Source: Actinernus sp. WN-2022
Lineage: Eukaryota; Cnidaria; Anthozoa; Actiniaria; Actinernidae
Length of the DNA stretch: 64,000 bases
Direction of reading: 5' to 3'
Assembly: GCA_030867875.1 (NCBI GenBank)
Contig: JAOWCC010001634.1
Coordinates: 7,115,877 to 7,179,876 of the forward strand
In this document: positions 12,683 to 24,364 of the stretch, one piece after another
Position numbering within the stretch: position 1 is the stretch's first letter
How the letters are laid out: each line of letters opens with the position of its first letter
Notes under the pieces: generated by a model
What the model was told of the DNA's origin: nothing
What the model saw: only the letters and a program-made list of their open reading frames with translations
Database searches by the model: none
Translations under genes and position numbers: made by a program

Positions 12683-13721
12683 TTACAGGATAAGAACTCT
12701 GTGATCCAGCGCTAGCTCCGCCGCCTGATAGACTGATTTTATAGTAAGAAGTTTAGCCCTTTCTTGGAAAGGAACCTGTACACTATAGGAAACTATAGCT
12801 GCCATTTGATCCATCGCCTTTGTACCCGCCATCACATGCTCCGTTATCTCTTCACTCCACAAGAGAACCTCGCCAGAGTACGCATACGCACCACCCCCAG
12901 CATTAAAGTACGACCCAGCGAAGAACACCCCAAGTAGACTCCACTGGCCATTCTTGAGTTGAAGAATAGGACAGCCTGATACTGTGGCATCAAAGCTGCC
13001 GGAGAATTGGAGAATTCTCAGATTCAGCACGCGATAGGCACCGTGAACATCAAAATCTAGCTGGAAACGCCTCCCTCCTTGGCTTTCCCCATCATAAACA
13101 GCGCACAGCACATCCCCCGCGCTGGGCTGATCCACGAAAGTAGCTTTTATGAGATTTTTAAAGTCAAACGGCTTGTAGCGTCCTAGGAGATCCTGCTCCT
13201 CCTTCTCCCATGGATTGGTTTCGTGTTTTTTTCGTAGCCCAGTGTACTGAACCCCAAGTTTAATCAACGTTACATCGCGGTTACGGTAATCTGGTCGCCT
13301 CCCCGGCGGCAGCATTCGATGCACTCAGCGCTCTCCGATCTCGAGTTTCAAATACTGCGTTTCCTTGGGGTGAGCAAAATGTCAGTTTGGAGTTGCTTAC
13401 CTGCTCGCGATTGCGTATGACATGAGCCGTTGTTAGAACCCAGCCATCTCCCACATAGAACCCTGTTCCAGTGTGTGAATCCTTTGAATTCGGCAGGCTC
13501 ACGCTAATTTGGCAAACGCCCGATCCAAAGCCTTCTAATTTCGTCAAAACTTCGCTTAAATTCTCATCCTTGCTCAGTTTTGATTTAAACACTTCTGCAA
13601 TCGGCAGAGAAGTGATGAGCTTCTTTCTAGAGTTCTTATCTTCGTCAAGGAGCTTCTCAACTTCGCTCTCATAGAGGAACTTTCTTCCGCGCGAAAAGCG
13701 CCTGAACCGACTAGCTGCCAT
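12683..13721 (-). CDS. trypsin-like serine protease, one apparent frameshift
   Basis: Predicted PA-clan (chymotrypsin-fold) serine endopeptidase of about 340 residues, encoded without introns. The first part (13721 to about 13285, start MAASRFRRFSRG) has a basic head, a charged helical region, then 'GTGFYVGDGWVLTTAHVI' with the catalytic His at residue 100. The second part (about 13310 to 12683) has 'NRDVTLIKL', the usual position of the catalytic Asp, and 'TVSGCPIL' followed by 'WSLLGVFF', which matches the GxSGxP box with the nucleophile Ser and the usual W-x-L-x-G-V strand. The two parts are in different frames. The switch lies near a GGGG run at 13302-13305, and one base is enough to join them, so this is a recent pseudogene, an assembly error or a hidden small intron. 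No signal peptide is obvious. A CCAAT box (minus strand, 13829-13833) lies about 110 bp upstream. Substrate unknown. Confidence 0.75.
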
Positions 13722-14892
13722 TGTGTAGCCGTTGAAAGCTGTTTAGCCGAACTGCGAGAAATAATGTCACAGTTTTCACGATCCCAAAAGGAATGAAATT
13801 CATTTTGTTGTCATGACAATGTCTCCTCATTGGTTGATATTCGGCGCCAACTGGTCGATTCATAGCCGAAAGTTTGCTTTCCAAACAAAAGGTTGCCGAC
13901 TGTTTTGGCGTAAAAATGAGTTTCACTTCAAGCACTATGAGAACCACATTTAATTACTGCCCCATTAATATTTTCTGATTTAAAAACTACCAACCCCCTG
14001 CTAAAATACTAGATAATAGAATATAATCGGTTCAACAAGCTGGCATTTCTGTTTTAACTACAGGAACAACGCTACGCCCTGCTTTTATTTCATTGAAGCA
14101 AAACAATTCAACGTTGTTGGTAGACAATGTCAACAAAACGAGCTCCAAGTGAATATTTGCATATCTTGAAAAAGCAGCTGTCGCAAGGAACAAAATATTT
14201 TGAATTTTAATTTGTTCGTTTCAAATTCCAGATGGCATGTTGTCATTCTCGTTTAAAGTATTCAAGAATCATGCAAACAAGAACCATTAAGCTTTGCTAA
14301 ACTGAAATCAGAGCGTCGGCTATAGAAAACCCTTGCAATTTCTTGAACGGGCGAAAAAGAGTCCGCACTAAATTAATGGTCCTTTTTGCAACACACTGTT
14401 TTCGCAAAATATAACTTATTATAATTCAGCACTCATCAAAACAACCGATTATGGTGTTAAAGATGAGCACTATATACATTCTCTGTTGTTCTTTGTATAA
14501 ATTGCTTATCTTTTTGAGCTTACAAAAGCTATTGATATAGAATTCTAAAGCCGTTCGCACACAGTCGGAGCAACACAGATTTGATCTATCAGCGCAAAGG
14601 TGAATTCAGGAACATTTGAGTAGGTGTTTGCATTTTTAATATTTAAAAATCAATGTTTCATGGCGCCACGGGTTTATTTTGAGGTTATTTTATGGTCAGA
14701 TTTATTTTGCTTTCAGACTGGATCGTTTACTCTGGACAGCCCACAAGTGAAACCGATCGATTTTCAAAGTTCCGAATAAATTACATGTTATGTTTTGACT
14801 ACGAAAGATTTGGCATTAAACCTTTTGTTTCAACTGTAGTCATACTTGAGATTTAGGGGTAGATTTAAGGTGTCGGTTAAGAACTCTCTGAA
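13722..14892. other. upstream region, no gene recognised
   Basis: The first 120 bp may hold the protease promoter (ATTGG at 13829-13833, CCAAT on the minus strand). The rest is AT-rich with no recognisable feature. Confidence 0.4.
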
Positions 14893-15147
14893 TTTCTAAC
14901 GGGACCTGAAACAACCATAGGGGCTGATCAAATCCAGAACCCGGCTAAACCACATATCGAATTGGGATTTAGCGCGTTGATTTTTGTGGAGGAAGGAAAA
15001 CCGGAGGACGCGGAGAAAAAACCCTCGGTTAAGGGCGAGATACCAACAAACTCAACTCACATATGGCGCCGCGTCCGAGGATCGAACCTGGGCCACAGAG
15101 GTGAGATCGAGAGGCGAAGCGCTCAACCACTGCGCCACCCCGGCGGA
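14893..15147 (-). mobile_element. tRNA-derived SINE, minus strand
   Basis: Reverse copy of the SINE at 10424. On the minus strand it reads GTGGCGCAGTGG (A box), GGTTCGATCC (B box), GGCGCCATATGTGAGT, TTGTTGGTATCTCGCCC and the tail GTTAGAAATTCAGAG. It is nearly full length. Confidence 0.8.
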
Positions 15148-15699
15148 AGAAACTTCGGATTTGAATAAGATCTAATCCAAAAGCCTCTTCATCAAGTAAA
15201 TTAAACCACCGATTTTCGTGCTTCCTTTTTGTTGAAGGCATCAAAATGGGATGTCACACTGACCCACAGCACAAATGTTAGCTCACCTATCGCGTACGCG
15301 TACGATGAATTTATTTAACAAACAAAACAGTTAATGAATAGTAATCAGGAAAAACAGCTTTAAATACGAATGTCATAATTTTACTTTACTTTTGGTTCTC
15401 AGGAAAGCCAAACTCTTTTGGATATTATTCAGTGGTGTTAAAATAGTAAACGAACTGTTACGATATCAATGCCAATGGAAAAGTGTGAAAGTTTCCCATT
15501 GTTTCTCGCGCTCTCCTGGCCCAATCAAATTGTATAATTACCAATCAAACGAGTATCGCCCATATGTGGTACGCGTTTGAAAGCTTTGTATGAGACTAAA
15601 CTCCACGTTCGATTGACGGTCGGCTGAATGCAATTTTCCAAACGAGACTGTTCCAGAAATATTCTTTCACATGTTTCCGAAGCAACAATGTTTACCAAT

Positions 15700-16398
15700 C
15701 TCGTCCCCAGGGTCTTTTCGGTCAGATCCAAGATGGCGGCTACTCCAGAGAATACCCTGGCAGTAATAAGCCGAACTAAGACATATTCTGATTTGCTCTT
15801 CGGTTATGACGCAAAGGTTATTCTAACAGTGCGTTTTACTGGCCAAACGGACTGAGACCAGAGATAATTCGTATGTTGTTTAATTCTCTCAAATTGTATC
15901 AATAGAACGTTGTGTAGGCAGGCAGAGCAATAGATGAAGTGTATTATTGGCTAGTTTTCTGGTGAGTTTCATCAGTGGGAAAGCCAGGAGTTACCGTTTA
16001 ATCTGAACACGTGCTATCGATCGCTTCGCTTCAACGCTGACTGAAAATTAACGGCTCTTTAGAATTCTCTTCTAGCTTAGATATATCCTAGTGGCAGTGT
16101 GATGCCCTTCCACTGTTTCTTTATCCAAGTAAACTCCATTTCGATCCGTTTCGTATACCTGATTTCACTACATCGTTCGCCGCGTGGAAACACCGTTAAT
16201 CGCATCTCGCTCACTCCGGATTGGGATACCTATGGTTTGTACACGTCATGAAATATTCCCATATTCAGCTTGGCCGCTATTTTAGATAGCTAAATCACAT
16301 GACAAAATACTCCCAGAATCTGGGAGTATTTGGTCACGTGATACGGCTTCTGGAGTAGCCGCCATCTTGGATCTGACCGAGAAGACCCTGGGGACAAG
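15700..16398. mobile_element. 699-bp MITE with 55-60-bp TIRs
   Basis: The left end (TCGTCCCCAGGGTC, then CGGTCAGATCCAAGATGGCG and GCTACTCCAGA) is repeated inverted at the right (TCTGGAGTAGC, CGCCATCTTGGATCTGACCG, GACCCTGGGGACAAG). Inside the right part, 16304-16331 is a perfect small palindrome around CTCCCAGAATCTGGGAG. No transposase is visible. Confidence 0.8.
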
Positions 16399-16405
16399 GT
16401 TGCAA

Positions 16406-16462
16406 TGTTAACTAGACCCCAGGGCTGCGCTACATGTTGACTAGATCCCAGGGCTGCGCTCA
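16406..16462. repeat. 29-bp tandem duplication
   Basis: Two adjacent copies of a unit containing ACTAGAYCCCAGGGCTGCGCT, directly beside the 15700-16398 element. The CCCAGGG word matches the element end, so the duplication may derive from it. Confidence 0.6.
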
Positions 16463-16470
16463 TGTTTCGC

Positions 16471-17589
16471 CGGCACGCGCAAACTTCCTAGCATGAATGA
16501 TGCGCCAGCATCTGTTTCTCTTGAAACGTTTCTTGATTTGCTCAGCTGGAAGCAAGACAATATTTGTTTTGCTTACCGCTCGTTTGCTCATCCAAGAAAT
16601 ATTATTGGCAACATTGATCCACAACAGTCGGCTCAATTCCGGTTTCTGGGAAACTACCCACCTACCCCTCCCATCCATATGCATCGCCGGTTTTATTAAC
16701 GATTATCCATTACAACAGTCTTTCCTCGTTTGCCGCGCAGACCTTCGCTTAAGTTTGCTTCGATCCAGTTTGTCTTGTTCGCGTTTTCGAGACATTTCTG
16801 TGAAAACCATCTTTCACATGTGGCTCATAGGTAGCCGAAGTTCTTCATGGCAAGTTTTTGTATTCTTATTAAATTCAAAGTATTTCCCAATATTTTCTTT
16901 TGTTTCTGTCACATTTTCCATATCATATAGTGGATGCGGTAATTTGTCGTTGTTATAAGTATTCTGTCTGTCTGTTACTTTTCAACCCACAAGAAGTATT
17001 AATTTTGGCATTGACCCCATCATGAATTCGTGGACTAGCCATGACACATCCACAATGGGACCTCTTATAAGCGACCGTACAAATCAGACGGTTTTACTTA
17101 CGAGAACTGTCACCATAGGAGACCCAACCTTGCGTGACATGCGTCTAATGTGGCTTGAGCCACAAGCAAAACCAGTGTGCAGCATATACACCAATTTCAA
17201 ATAAGGTTGTCACGAATAGGCGACAAGGTAAAACGGCGGTCCCGTCTCCAGAAATGGGGACGTAAAAGAACCACTGAGAAACAAACAAATCTCTGGCGTT
17301 AACCATCCTCTGGGTCGGCATATAAGGACGACTTGGCGCGATATTCTAGGAATGACTAGCGAATAGACTTCAACTTCCTAACTATAACCACAATACCAAT
17401 CGCATAGCTAGTTAGTTGACAGAATGTGACAAAGTGCCGAAACAACTGGTCAACTTGGTAACAGACAATAATAAGTCCGAAGTCAACAGCAAAGCTGCCC
17501 ATAGTAGCATTTGCTAGAGTATGACACTGACCAACTTTGATGTAGACTACGGACTCCTTACTGCATAATAGACATTGAAGTTGATTTTT
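16471..17589. other. no gene recognised
   Basis: Two long open frames at 16497-16958 and 17022-17204 show no family motifs. I see no tandem or inverted repeat above about 15 bp. Confidence 0.4.
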
Positions 17590-18880
17590 AATTATTTACA
17601 AGATTTGTGACGAACCACAACCGAATTCCTCATAATCCCAGTTATAGTAACATTCATATTATTTGGCAATTGTTCGGCAATTTCACGATAGCATGCTTGC
17701 TCATGTGCTTGATAATGGGAATTCCTCTGAGCCCTTCCCGGTCACCCATGGAGTCAAGCTAGGCTGTGTACTTGCACCAATGCTCTTCGCCGTGTTTTCT
17801 GCTACGCTAACTGATGCCTTCACTAATATAGTAGCGTTGGCATCCCAATCAGTCAGGTTTCGCACTGATGGCAAGCTATTCAATCTCAAAAGATTGCAGG
17901 CCAAACTGACCAAAGTGAAAGATGTCGTCCATGATTTCCTCTTGCAGTCGAGTGCGCCTTCAGTGCAGGGTCACAGCCTAAAATGCAGGAACTGAAAGAA
18001 TGGATCACTTCTCATATGCTTGCAGTAACTTCGGCCTCATTATTAGTGCTCACAAAGAAGATTGAAGCTATGTATCAGCCTGCCTCTGGGAATCCTTATG
18101 TTGGACCACAAGTCACAGTCAAAGGAAAGAGCCTGGCAGCTGTCGAGAGCTTCACCTGCCTTGCCAGCACCCTATGCCTAACGAGTGCAGCTTTCGCTCA
18201 AAGTCTGGGAGCGCGGAGAAGTCAGTCTTCCAACGACACGTAAAGTGTACAAAGCTATTGTGCTGCCGACTCTTCTGTATGCCAGTGAAACTTGGGACTG
18301 TGTACCACCGCCATTCCAAGAAAATGAACCGCTTTCATGAGCTGTCTAAGGAAGTTCCTAAATAACATTAGATGGCAGGACAGCAATCCAGATACTGAAG
18401 TCCTGAATCAGGAAGACATGCTAAGTAGCTACACTCTGCTGATGAAGTCACAGCTGAGATGGACCAGCCACCTGACGAGAATGCCTGAAGAAAGGATCCC
18501 AAACAAATCTTCTATGCATGGGGAGCTCTAGGAGGGAAAGCGCTGTCAGGGGCGGCAGAGGAAATGCTTTAAGGACACTCTGAAGGCCTCCCTGAAAAGC
18601 TTCTCCATAGACCCTCCCTTAATCTTGGGAGCAAATGATGCACGACCGGTTCACTTGGCGAAGTCTCGTTGTCAAAGAAGCCACTTCCTATGAGCAGAGA
18701 AAGATCAGCGAGGCAATGCACCAGCAGAAGATACGTAAGTCAAGAGCCTTCTGTACATCACCGGGAAACCAGTCTGCAGGTTTCACCGGTCCAGTTTGCA
18801 GTCGACAGTGCCGGGCACAGATCGGTCTGATCAGCCATCTGAGGACATCACCGAAACTAACCACTTTCATTCATCAAGTC
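17590..18880 (+). pseudogene. non-LTR RT with C-terminal zinc finger, decayed
   Basis: Frameshifted fragments of one reverse transcriptase lie in order. At 17663-17800 are 'MVRQFHDSMLA'-like residues and 'GVKLGCVLAPMLF' (RT motif B, usual form GVKQGC). At 17870 is 'DGKLFNLKRLQAK'. At 18060-18180 are 'EAMYQPASG' and a 'VKGKSLAAVESFTCLASTL' block where 'F.YLGS' is usual. At 18250-18330 is 'LPTLLYA' and at 18380-18520 'WQDSNPDTEVL' and 'LRWTSHLTRMPEER'. At 18780-18860 a 'C-x3-C-x10-H' block containing 'IGLISHLR' resembles the C2H2-like finger that ends this LINE type. The catalytic YADD box is not visible in one frame. The 5' half is missing. The family is non-LTR; I leave the clade open. Confidence 0.8.
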
Positions 18881-19173
18881 AGGTCATCTTCGTTTCGAAG
18901 GGCAAACAACACATCACAAAATGTTGCGCTTTTGTAAGAAAAGTAAGATTATGTGTAGTTTTGGCTTTGAGGTTTATTATATAGAAAATCAGTATCTGGT
19001 CACGGATACTACGGATTGGATCACGGCTCATTCCACACACTGGTTGACTCTGATCCCTGTTCGCGAGTGTTTTATTATACAACTTGGGGTGGATGAAAAT
19101 GTGTATGTGAAGCTGAAATACTTAAAGTGCACAACGTTTATTTTGTTGTTTAATACAAATATTTATTCTACTT

Positions 19174-19537
19174 CAAGTGAATAGTTGAATGGTAGAATAT
19201 TTCTTGATTTGAGTGTTGCATCTGGAGATTAATATAGAAGTTTATATCTCCAAAATGCTAATGTCACATTAACTAGGTAATTTACTGTAATTTCTTTCTC
19301 CTTGTGAATGAAACTATTATGATTTTTATAAAATGTGTGTTAAATTCACTGATACAAACTACAATGATATAATAGATGTTTACAAAAGGTCATTTATCTA
19401 ACCACCATGTCTTTGTATAATAAAATAATGATTCCTGGGTTGACGTCACATAATTAGCATATTGGAAATAGAAACCTCTATAACTCACAGACACAACACT
19501 TAAATAAAAATATATTCTACCATTCAACTGTTCACAT
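19174..19537. mobile_element. MITE with about 30-bp TIRs
   Basis: The left end AGTTGAATGGTAGAATAT is found inverted at the right as ATATTCTACCATTCAACT, with flanking bases also pairing (GTGAATAG / CTGTTCAC). It encloses about 300 bp of AT-rich noncoding DNA. Confidence 0.7.
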
Positions 19538-19998
19538 GATGTAGAATCGATATTTGTGATAACTAAATTAAAACAATTTAATGTATTAAAAGATTAAATA
19601 CAAAATGTAAAGCTGCCACAGTTTCATTAGGGACAACAACAAACTAAAGCAGCAACGCCCTGGAGGGGGGCAGCAATAAATAACAGAGCTGAATACTTGC
19701 TGATTTGTTGCTGTTTGCAAAGCTGCAACTGAGAACTTTGAAGTTTACATTCAGTAGAGAATGTTAGCGTACAGTTATTGTAAAAACTTGTACTGTTCTG
19801 TCATTTGTTCAGCCTTATAAGCTAAAGTCTAGCTAGACACATCTCAGTGTTCTAGAACGTAGACGTATAGAGAATATGAATTACAGCGGCATGTGGATAC
19901 CAATTTCATTTTAGAGTGTTGATGAAGTATCTTAGGAGTGCATCAAAAAGAAATATTATCCACTGATGAGAAAGGGTCCTGACATGTGGACTGATCCA

Positions 19999-20279
19999 GG
20001 GGGGGGGGGGGGGGGGGGGGGGACTCTTGTTTATGACGTAATATGTGTGGCGGTCAGGGTCCAATTTCCAACTTACAGGTACATCGTAATTCCGAATTTT
20101 CAGGTCCAGATTTTTCGTTTTATAGATGGGTTATAGATGACCTAGAATAATCAACAGAGCGAAAATCCGGGTTCGTTTTCAGAGATACTTTTTCTCTGAA
20201 AATTGGGTCCGGTTTTGGACCCTATGGCTGCACATATCTAGCATACAAGTGCCCCCCCCCCCCCACCCCCCCCCCCCCC
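19999..20279. repeat. element bounded by G run and C run
   Basis: 24 consecutive G (19999-20022) open a 280-bp block that closes with C13-A-C14 (20252-20279). The bases next to the runs also pair roughly (ACTCTTGT / ACAAGTG), so the block behaves like an inverted-repeat element with homopolymer ends. A chance pairing of two runs is possible. Confidence 0.45.
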
Positions 20280-20961
20280 GGTGATGTTGACTATGTTGAT
20301 GTTGACTATCATGTATCAACGTGTAAGTCATAGTAAATGCAGATCCATTAGCCATTCACAACATTACCAGTCCTGTGTCTATCAGGTGTAGGACAAGAGG
20401 TTGATATCATAGTTGCCATCGACCTGTAGGAATAGTATCAAACTGTCACATACAATGGACGTATTCTCAATCTAAAACTAAACTGGTACGGTTACTGTTC
20501 CACATACCGTGACATTGAAATGCTTCATTGCCACTGCTTTTGTCTTTCTGATACAATCAAATTAAGGTATGTTACGGTAACAGTAAGGCTACCAACTGTA
20601 CCCACATTCCCTATTTTGTCCGACTCATTCGAAATCCACTCTATATTGGACACAGATTTCCAATCACTGATGTGTAAAAGGTGCCTAATGAGAACCAAGT
20701 GAAGCGGGGTTATCCATTTACATACATGTAGTCTTAACAAGCAAGGAGACTTCAGGGATGTAGATAATTTTAGAGATAACAAGGACAAACGTACAATAGG
20801 TATAAAGAGGGGACATATTGTATTGTGTTCTATGTTTATTTTCTGCTTCAAAGCCGGGCTATTATTGATTCAACCAAGGTAATCCAGCAGTGGCAGTGTC
20901 CCATTGCTCGGCTACATTACCTACATCCCTGGGAGTCATTTAATTCTCATAAATCACTTAC

Positions 20962-21069
20962 ATCAAACCGACCAATGGGTCTGTCTGATTTGGAAGCCTT
21001 GACTTCTTCCATCATGGCCCACATCTGCTGCATCCCTTCTGCGACCTTCTCAGCCTCTGGTAGAACCAC
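20962..21069 (-). CDS. internal exon of unidentified host gene
   Basis: A 108-bp open block of 36 codons on the minus strand, bordered by a good acceptor (TTTGTTACAG before 21069) and a strong donor (GTAAGT after 20962), phase 0 at both ends. It encodes a charged, probably helical segment with 'AEKVAEGMQQMWAMMEEV' and ends 'RPIGRFD'. Codon use and splice borders look like a real exon, unlike the transposon debris around it. I do not recognise the protein. The phase fits the exons at 37743-37826 and 43397-43596 on the same strand, so all three may belong to one gene. Confidence 0.6.
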
Positions 21070-21331
21070 CTGTAACAAACCATCAGTTACATTCGCATGT
21101 CACTAGTCAGCCAACGAAACCCTTATTTCCTTTGAAGCTATTTTTGGGTAGCCTGTACAGCCACTGGTTCACCCTCAAAATCGGAAGAGCGTCTGTGATT
21201 TACGTCATGCTCCAGGTCACGTGGATTTCCCCCGAATTCTGGGAAACGAATATGATTGGTTGGCACATCATAATTCGTTACATATAGCACTTCTCGGTCT
21301 TTGATTGGTTAAATAAACATGTCACTGTTAA

Positions 21332-21872
21332 AGTGCCACTACGACGAAATTCGACCATTTTCTTTTCAACTTTTTTGTCTTCCAAATCATTGAAAATATT
21401 ACCAAAGGACCAAATTAACCTATGAATTTTGCAGAGTTTACCGTTGAAATCACGTCCGCCATTACTGAAGTGTGTTCCAAATATTTCGAGATTTTCGACC
21501 AGCGGTTTGCTGTCGTGACGTCATCTTCTCAACGCGTCGCTCTTGTAAATGCGTATTTCCATTCAAAACTTCGTTCTTTCCTTTCTTTTTTGTAAAAAAA
21601 TAGTATAAACAAGTACTTTACTTATAAGTTCATGCGAAAGTTTGTGTGAACGTAGCCCCGCATGTTGTTGTGTCGAGAAGATGACGTCACGTCAGCTGGA
21701 AATTAGCTCCGTCATGGCTCTGTCACGGAACGGGTTCGAGTAATGGCGCACATAAAAACTCAAGATTCGGACCCCATATCAAAAAACGGTGTGGGTAGAC
21801 ACAAAATATAGCAACTTTTCTTTACAAATACGCAAAAATATCACAAAATTTGATCGTATACGTAGTGGCACT
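21332..21872. mobile_element. TTAA-flanked MITE
   Basis: 541 bp between two TTAA sites (21328-21331 and 21873-21876), with ends AGTGCCACTACG and CGTAGTGGCACT. TTAA duplication is typical of piggyBac and Kolobok elements; the ends are not the CCC type of piggyBac. No transposase is visible. Confidence 0.75.
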
Positions 21873-21876
21873 TTAA

Positions 21877-22251
21877 TACTCGCCAACTGCGGATTTTCCT
21901 GACATGTGAGTTTAGACTGAGTTCTTGTGTGCTCCGGCTTCCTGTTGTTGAAAGAAATATGGACATCAATCTGGTAGAAGAACTGATGACTGTAAGACTT
22001 CCTGGCCCTGTGATGATGAAATTGCCTACTTGCATTGGAATATTAAGAGAAGCATTCGGAAACAACACATGTACACAAACTCGGCGCCTAAATTAAGACA
22101 TGTTATTCAGGTTTTCGAAGCGAGATGCTGGTGATTGTATCGACATCTCTGGATGAGCACCGTAATGCCATACAGGTAATTGAACAATGCATAAATGTGC
22201 ATAAATTACTTGGAACACGATTAACGAACGTAAATCACAGACGCTCTTTCC
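21877..22251. other. no gene recognised
   Basis: A plus-strand frame from the ATG at 21960 (MDINLVEELM) runs about 45 codons and then ends. It has no recognisable domain. Confidence 0.35.
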
Positions 22252-22619
22252 CAATAGACCATGCAGTTCTCGATAAATTCCGACATTTTGAAAGGGGTGC
22301 AAACATGGCGCGAAATACAGTGTTTGTATGGGAATCGATGGGAATCCGATGCCAAATAAAATCCGTAAAATCGAATTTCTGAAATATTCTTCAGATACAA
22401 ACTATTGCACACTTCCCAGCACAGCTATATCCCTCAAATTTCGATATGTTAATCTTTTACCTGGTATCTTAAGTTTGTATCTGAAGAATATTTCAGAAAT
22501 TCGATTTTACGGATTTTATGTGGCATCGGATTCCCATCGATTCCCATACAAACACTGTATTTCGCGTCATGTTTGCACCCCTTTCAAAATGTCGGAATTT
22601 ACCGCGAACTGGTCTATTG
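22252..22619. mobile_element. foldback element, 150-bp arms
   Basis: The arms 22252-22403 and 22472-22619 are near-perfect inverted copies around a loop of about 68 bp. Landmarks are CAATAGACC, TTTTGAAAGGGGTGCAAACA, GAATCGATGGGAATCCGATG and GAATATTTCAGAAATTCGAT. Transcription through it would give a long dsRNA stem. It is noncoding. Confidence 0.85.
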
Positions 22620-22802
22620 TTTGGGTGAGCAGTGGCTGAAGAAAGGCTATTTTTGGGAGGTTCACCATATATATATATTCACAAATTGTACTGGGAGGAG
22701 GAAGTGAACTAGATAATCGAGCACTCAGTTGTTTAAAACATTATACTGTATCTTTATCATAAATCTGACATATTTACCTTTATGTAATCCAGGATTAAGA
22801 GT

Positions 22803-22958
22803 ATAGCGATGTCTCGTGTTGATAAACATTGCCATTGTTATGCTAATGTACCAACCATGCATGATTTGTATTAAAAGGCCGCTTTGTGTAAGGATCCAAT
22901 GGATCTCTGGTTGGAACATTAATGACAATAGATGACGGAACACGAAACATCGCTATTG
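22803..22958. mobile_element. older foldback element
   Basis: The left arm (ATAGCGATGTCTCGTGTT ... GTACCAACC) pairs with the right arm (GGTTGGAACATTAATGACAA ... ACACGAAACATCGCTAT) over about 52 bp with several mismatches. Confidence 0.6.
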
Positions 22959-23639
22959 ATTAGTTAGATTTGCTCACTTGCAGATTTTCATTTTGGGTTT
23001 AAAATTTACTGCCTGATGATCAATGAATGCATAGAAAATTGATACTTGCGAAATGTCCTCAACTGGGGAATGACACCGTTTACTTTAAGAGAGACAAAAT
23101 CTTTGATAAAACCTGTTCTAGAATCAATTATACACCAAGTAGGCAAACAACCACGGCAAGTTGATTAAGCTAGTAATTAAAGTATTAAACTGCCATGCAC
23201 CTTATTTATATCTCATGCCCGTGCAACAAGAAGTCTGACTGAACAACTGAGCGAGGCCAATTGTCCCAAAGATCGCAAAATTGGAGCTGGTCACAAATGT
23301 CTTAGTTTCTGTTATACTGCACTGTTGTGTTCTTTTGTGTCATAAGTAAATTAACATTATTTCCTGCCATCAACTGAATATTGTTCTCTTCTTGTGGCAA
23401 GCCTTGGTGCCTTTATCTATTAAGGTCGATGACTCAAAAGAAGAAAGCTCTAAAGGATCCGTCATGCAATCAAAAGGACGGCGACGTGATATGACGACTT
23501 CGTGACAGAGGGAGGACTGGGTCGAGTGCACTTGAGGACGGCAACGCAATGTTTTCAGCCATAATATTTCTCTCTGAAGATTGAAGCAAAATGACATTAA
23601 AGACATTCGTGAGCTTTTAACAGTCTGCCACCAGGTGGG
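22959..23639. other. no gene recognised
   Basis: AT-rich sequence just upstream of the Harbinger transposase. It may include the 5' end of that element but I could not find its TIR. Confidence 0.4.
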
Positions 23640-24171
23640 TCTATAAATTACGAAGAATTTCTTCTCCTTTACGATGCTTACGATGCTCACATGTCAAAAA
23701 AACTTGATTTGCCATACAAAGAATACGGGAGGTTTCAGTTAGAAACAATGGATGAAGCTGAATGTATCGCCGAGTTTCGTTTCAAGAAGTAAGACATTCC
23801 TCTTCTTGCTGAAGCTTTGCAGATACCGGAATATGTGTGCTGCCCACAAGGTACTACCTTTAATGGTGTCGAAGGGCTGTGTTTGTTGCTCAGGAGACTA
23901 GCATATCCCTGCAGATTTAGTGATCTAATTCCAAGATTTGGCAGGTCCACTGTGAACTTTATTTTTGACACTCATGGTCACAGGATAATGAATTGGAATC
24001 ATACGTTATTGAATCCATCTGCCCTTCAAAGGTATGCAGACACAATCTCAGACAAGGGAGCTGCATTACCGAATTGTTTTGGCTTCATTGATGGCACTGT
24101 GCGCCCAATTTGCAAGCCAGTTAGAAACCAGAGAGTAGTCTACAATGGGCAGAAAAGGGTGCATGCCCTAA
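23640..24171 (+). pseudogene. PIF/Harbinger transposase, 5' part
   Basis: First part of a DDE transposase of the PIF/Harbinger (DDE_Tnp_4) family. The frame reads 'EEFLLLYDAYDAH', 'MDEAECIAEFRFKK' and, after an in-frame stop near 23790, 'GVEGLCLLLRRLAYPCRFSD', 'RSTVNFIF' and 'FGFIDGTVRPICKP', which holds the first catalytic Asp. It stops in mid-gene at 24171, in the codons for 'RVHAL', where the element 24172-26580 begins. The rest is at 26581-27296. One stop here and frameshifts downstream make it a pseudogene. A Myb/SANT-like protein often accompanies such transposases; one lies split at 28.8 and 36.4 kb, but linkage to this copy is not shown. Confidence 0.88.
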
Positions 24172-24364
24172 GGGACCGATCGTTTGTTACGTCGCAGGGG
24201 GGGTTTAGCGGGGGGGGGGGGGGGGGGGGGGGGGATTTGTAAAAGGGGAAAATGAAGGGGGGTAATTTTTGCTCTTAAGACAATTTGAGGGGTGTAGTTT
24301 TGAGAAAGGTACGGAGCCCTGTAAGGGCCACCCACAAACACAAATTTTATGAAAGAATATCGCG

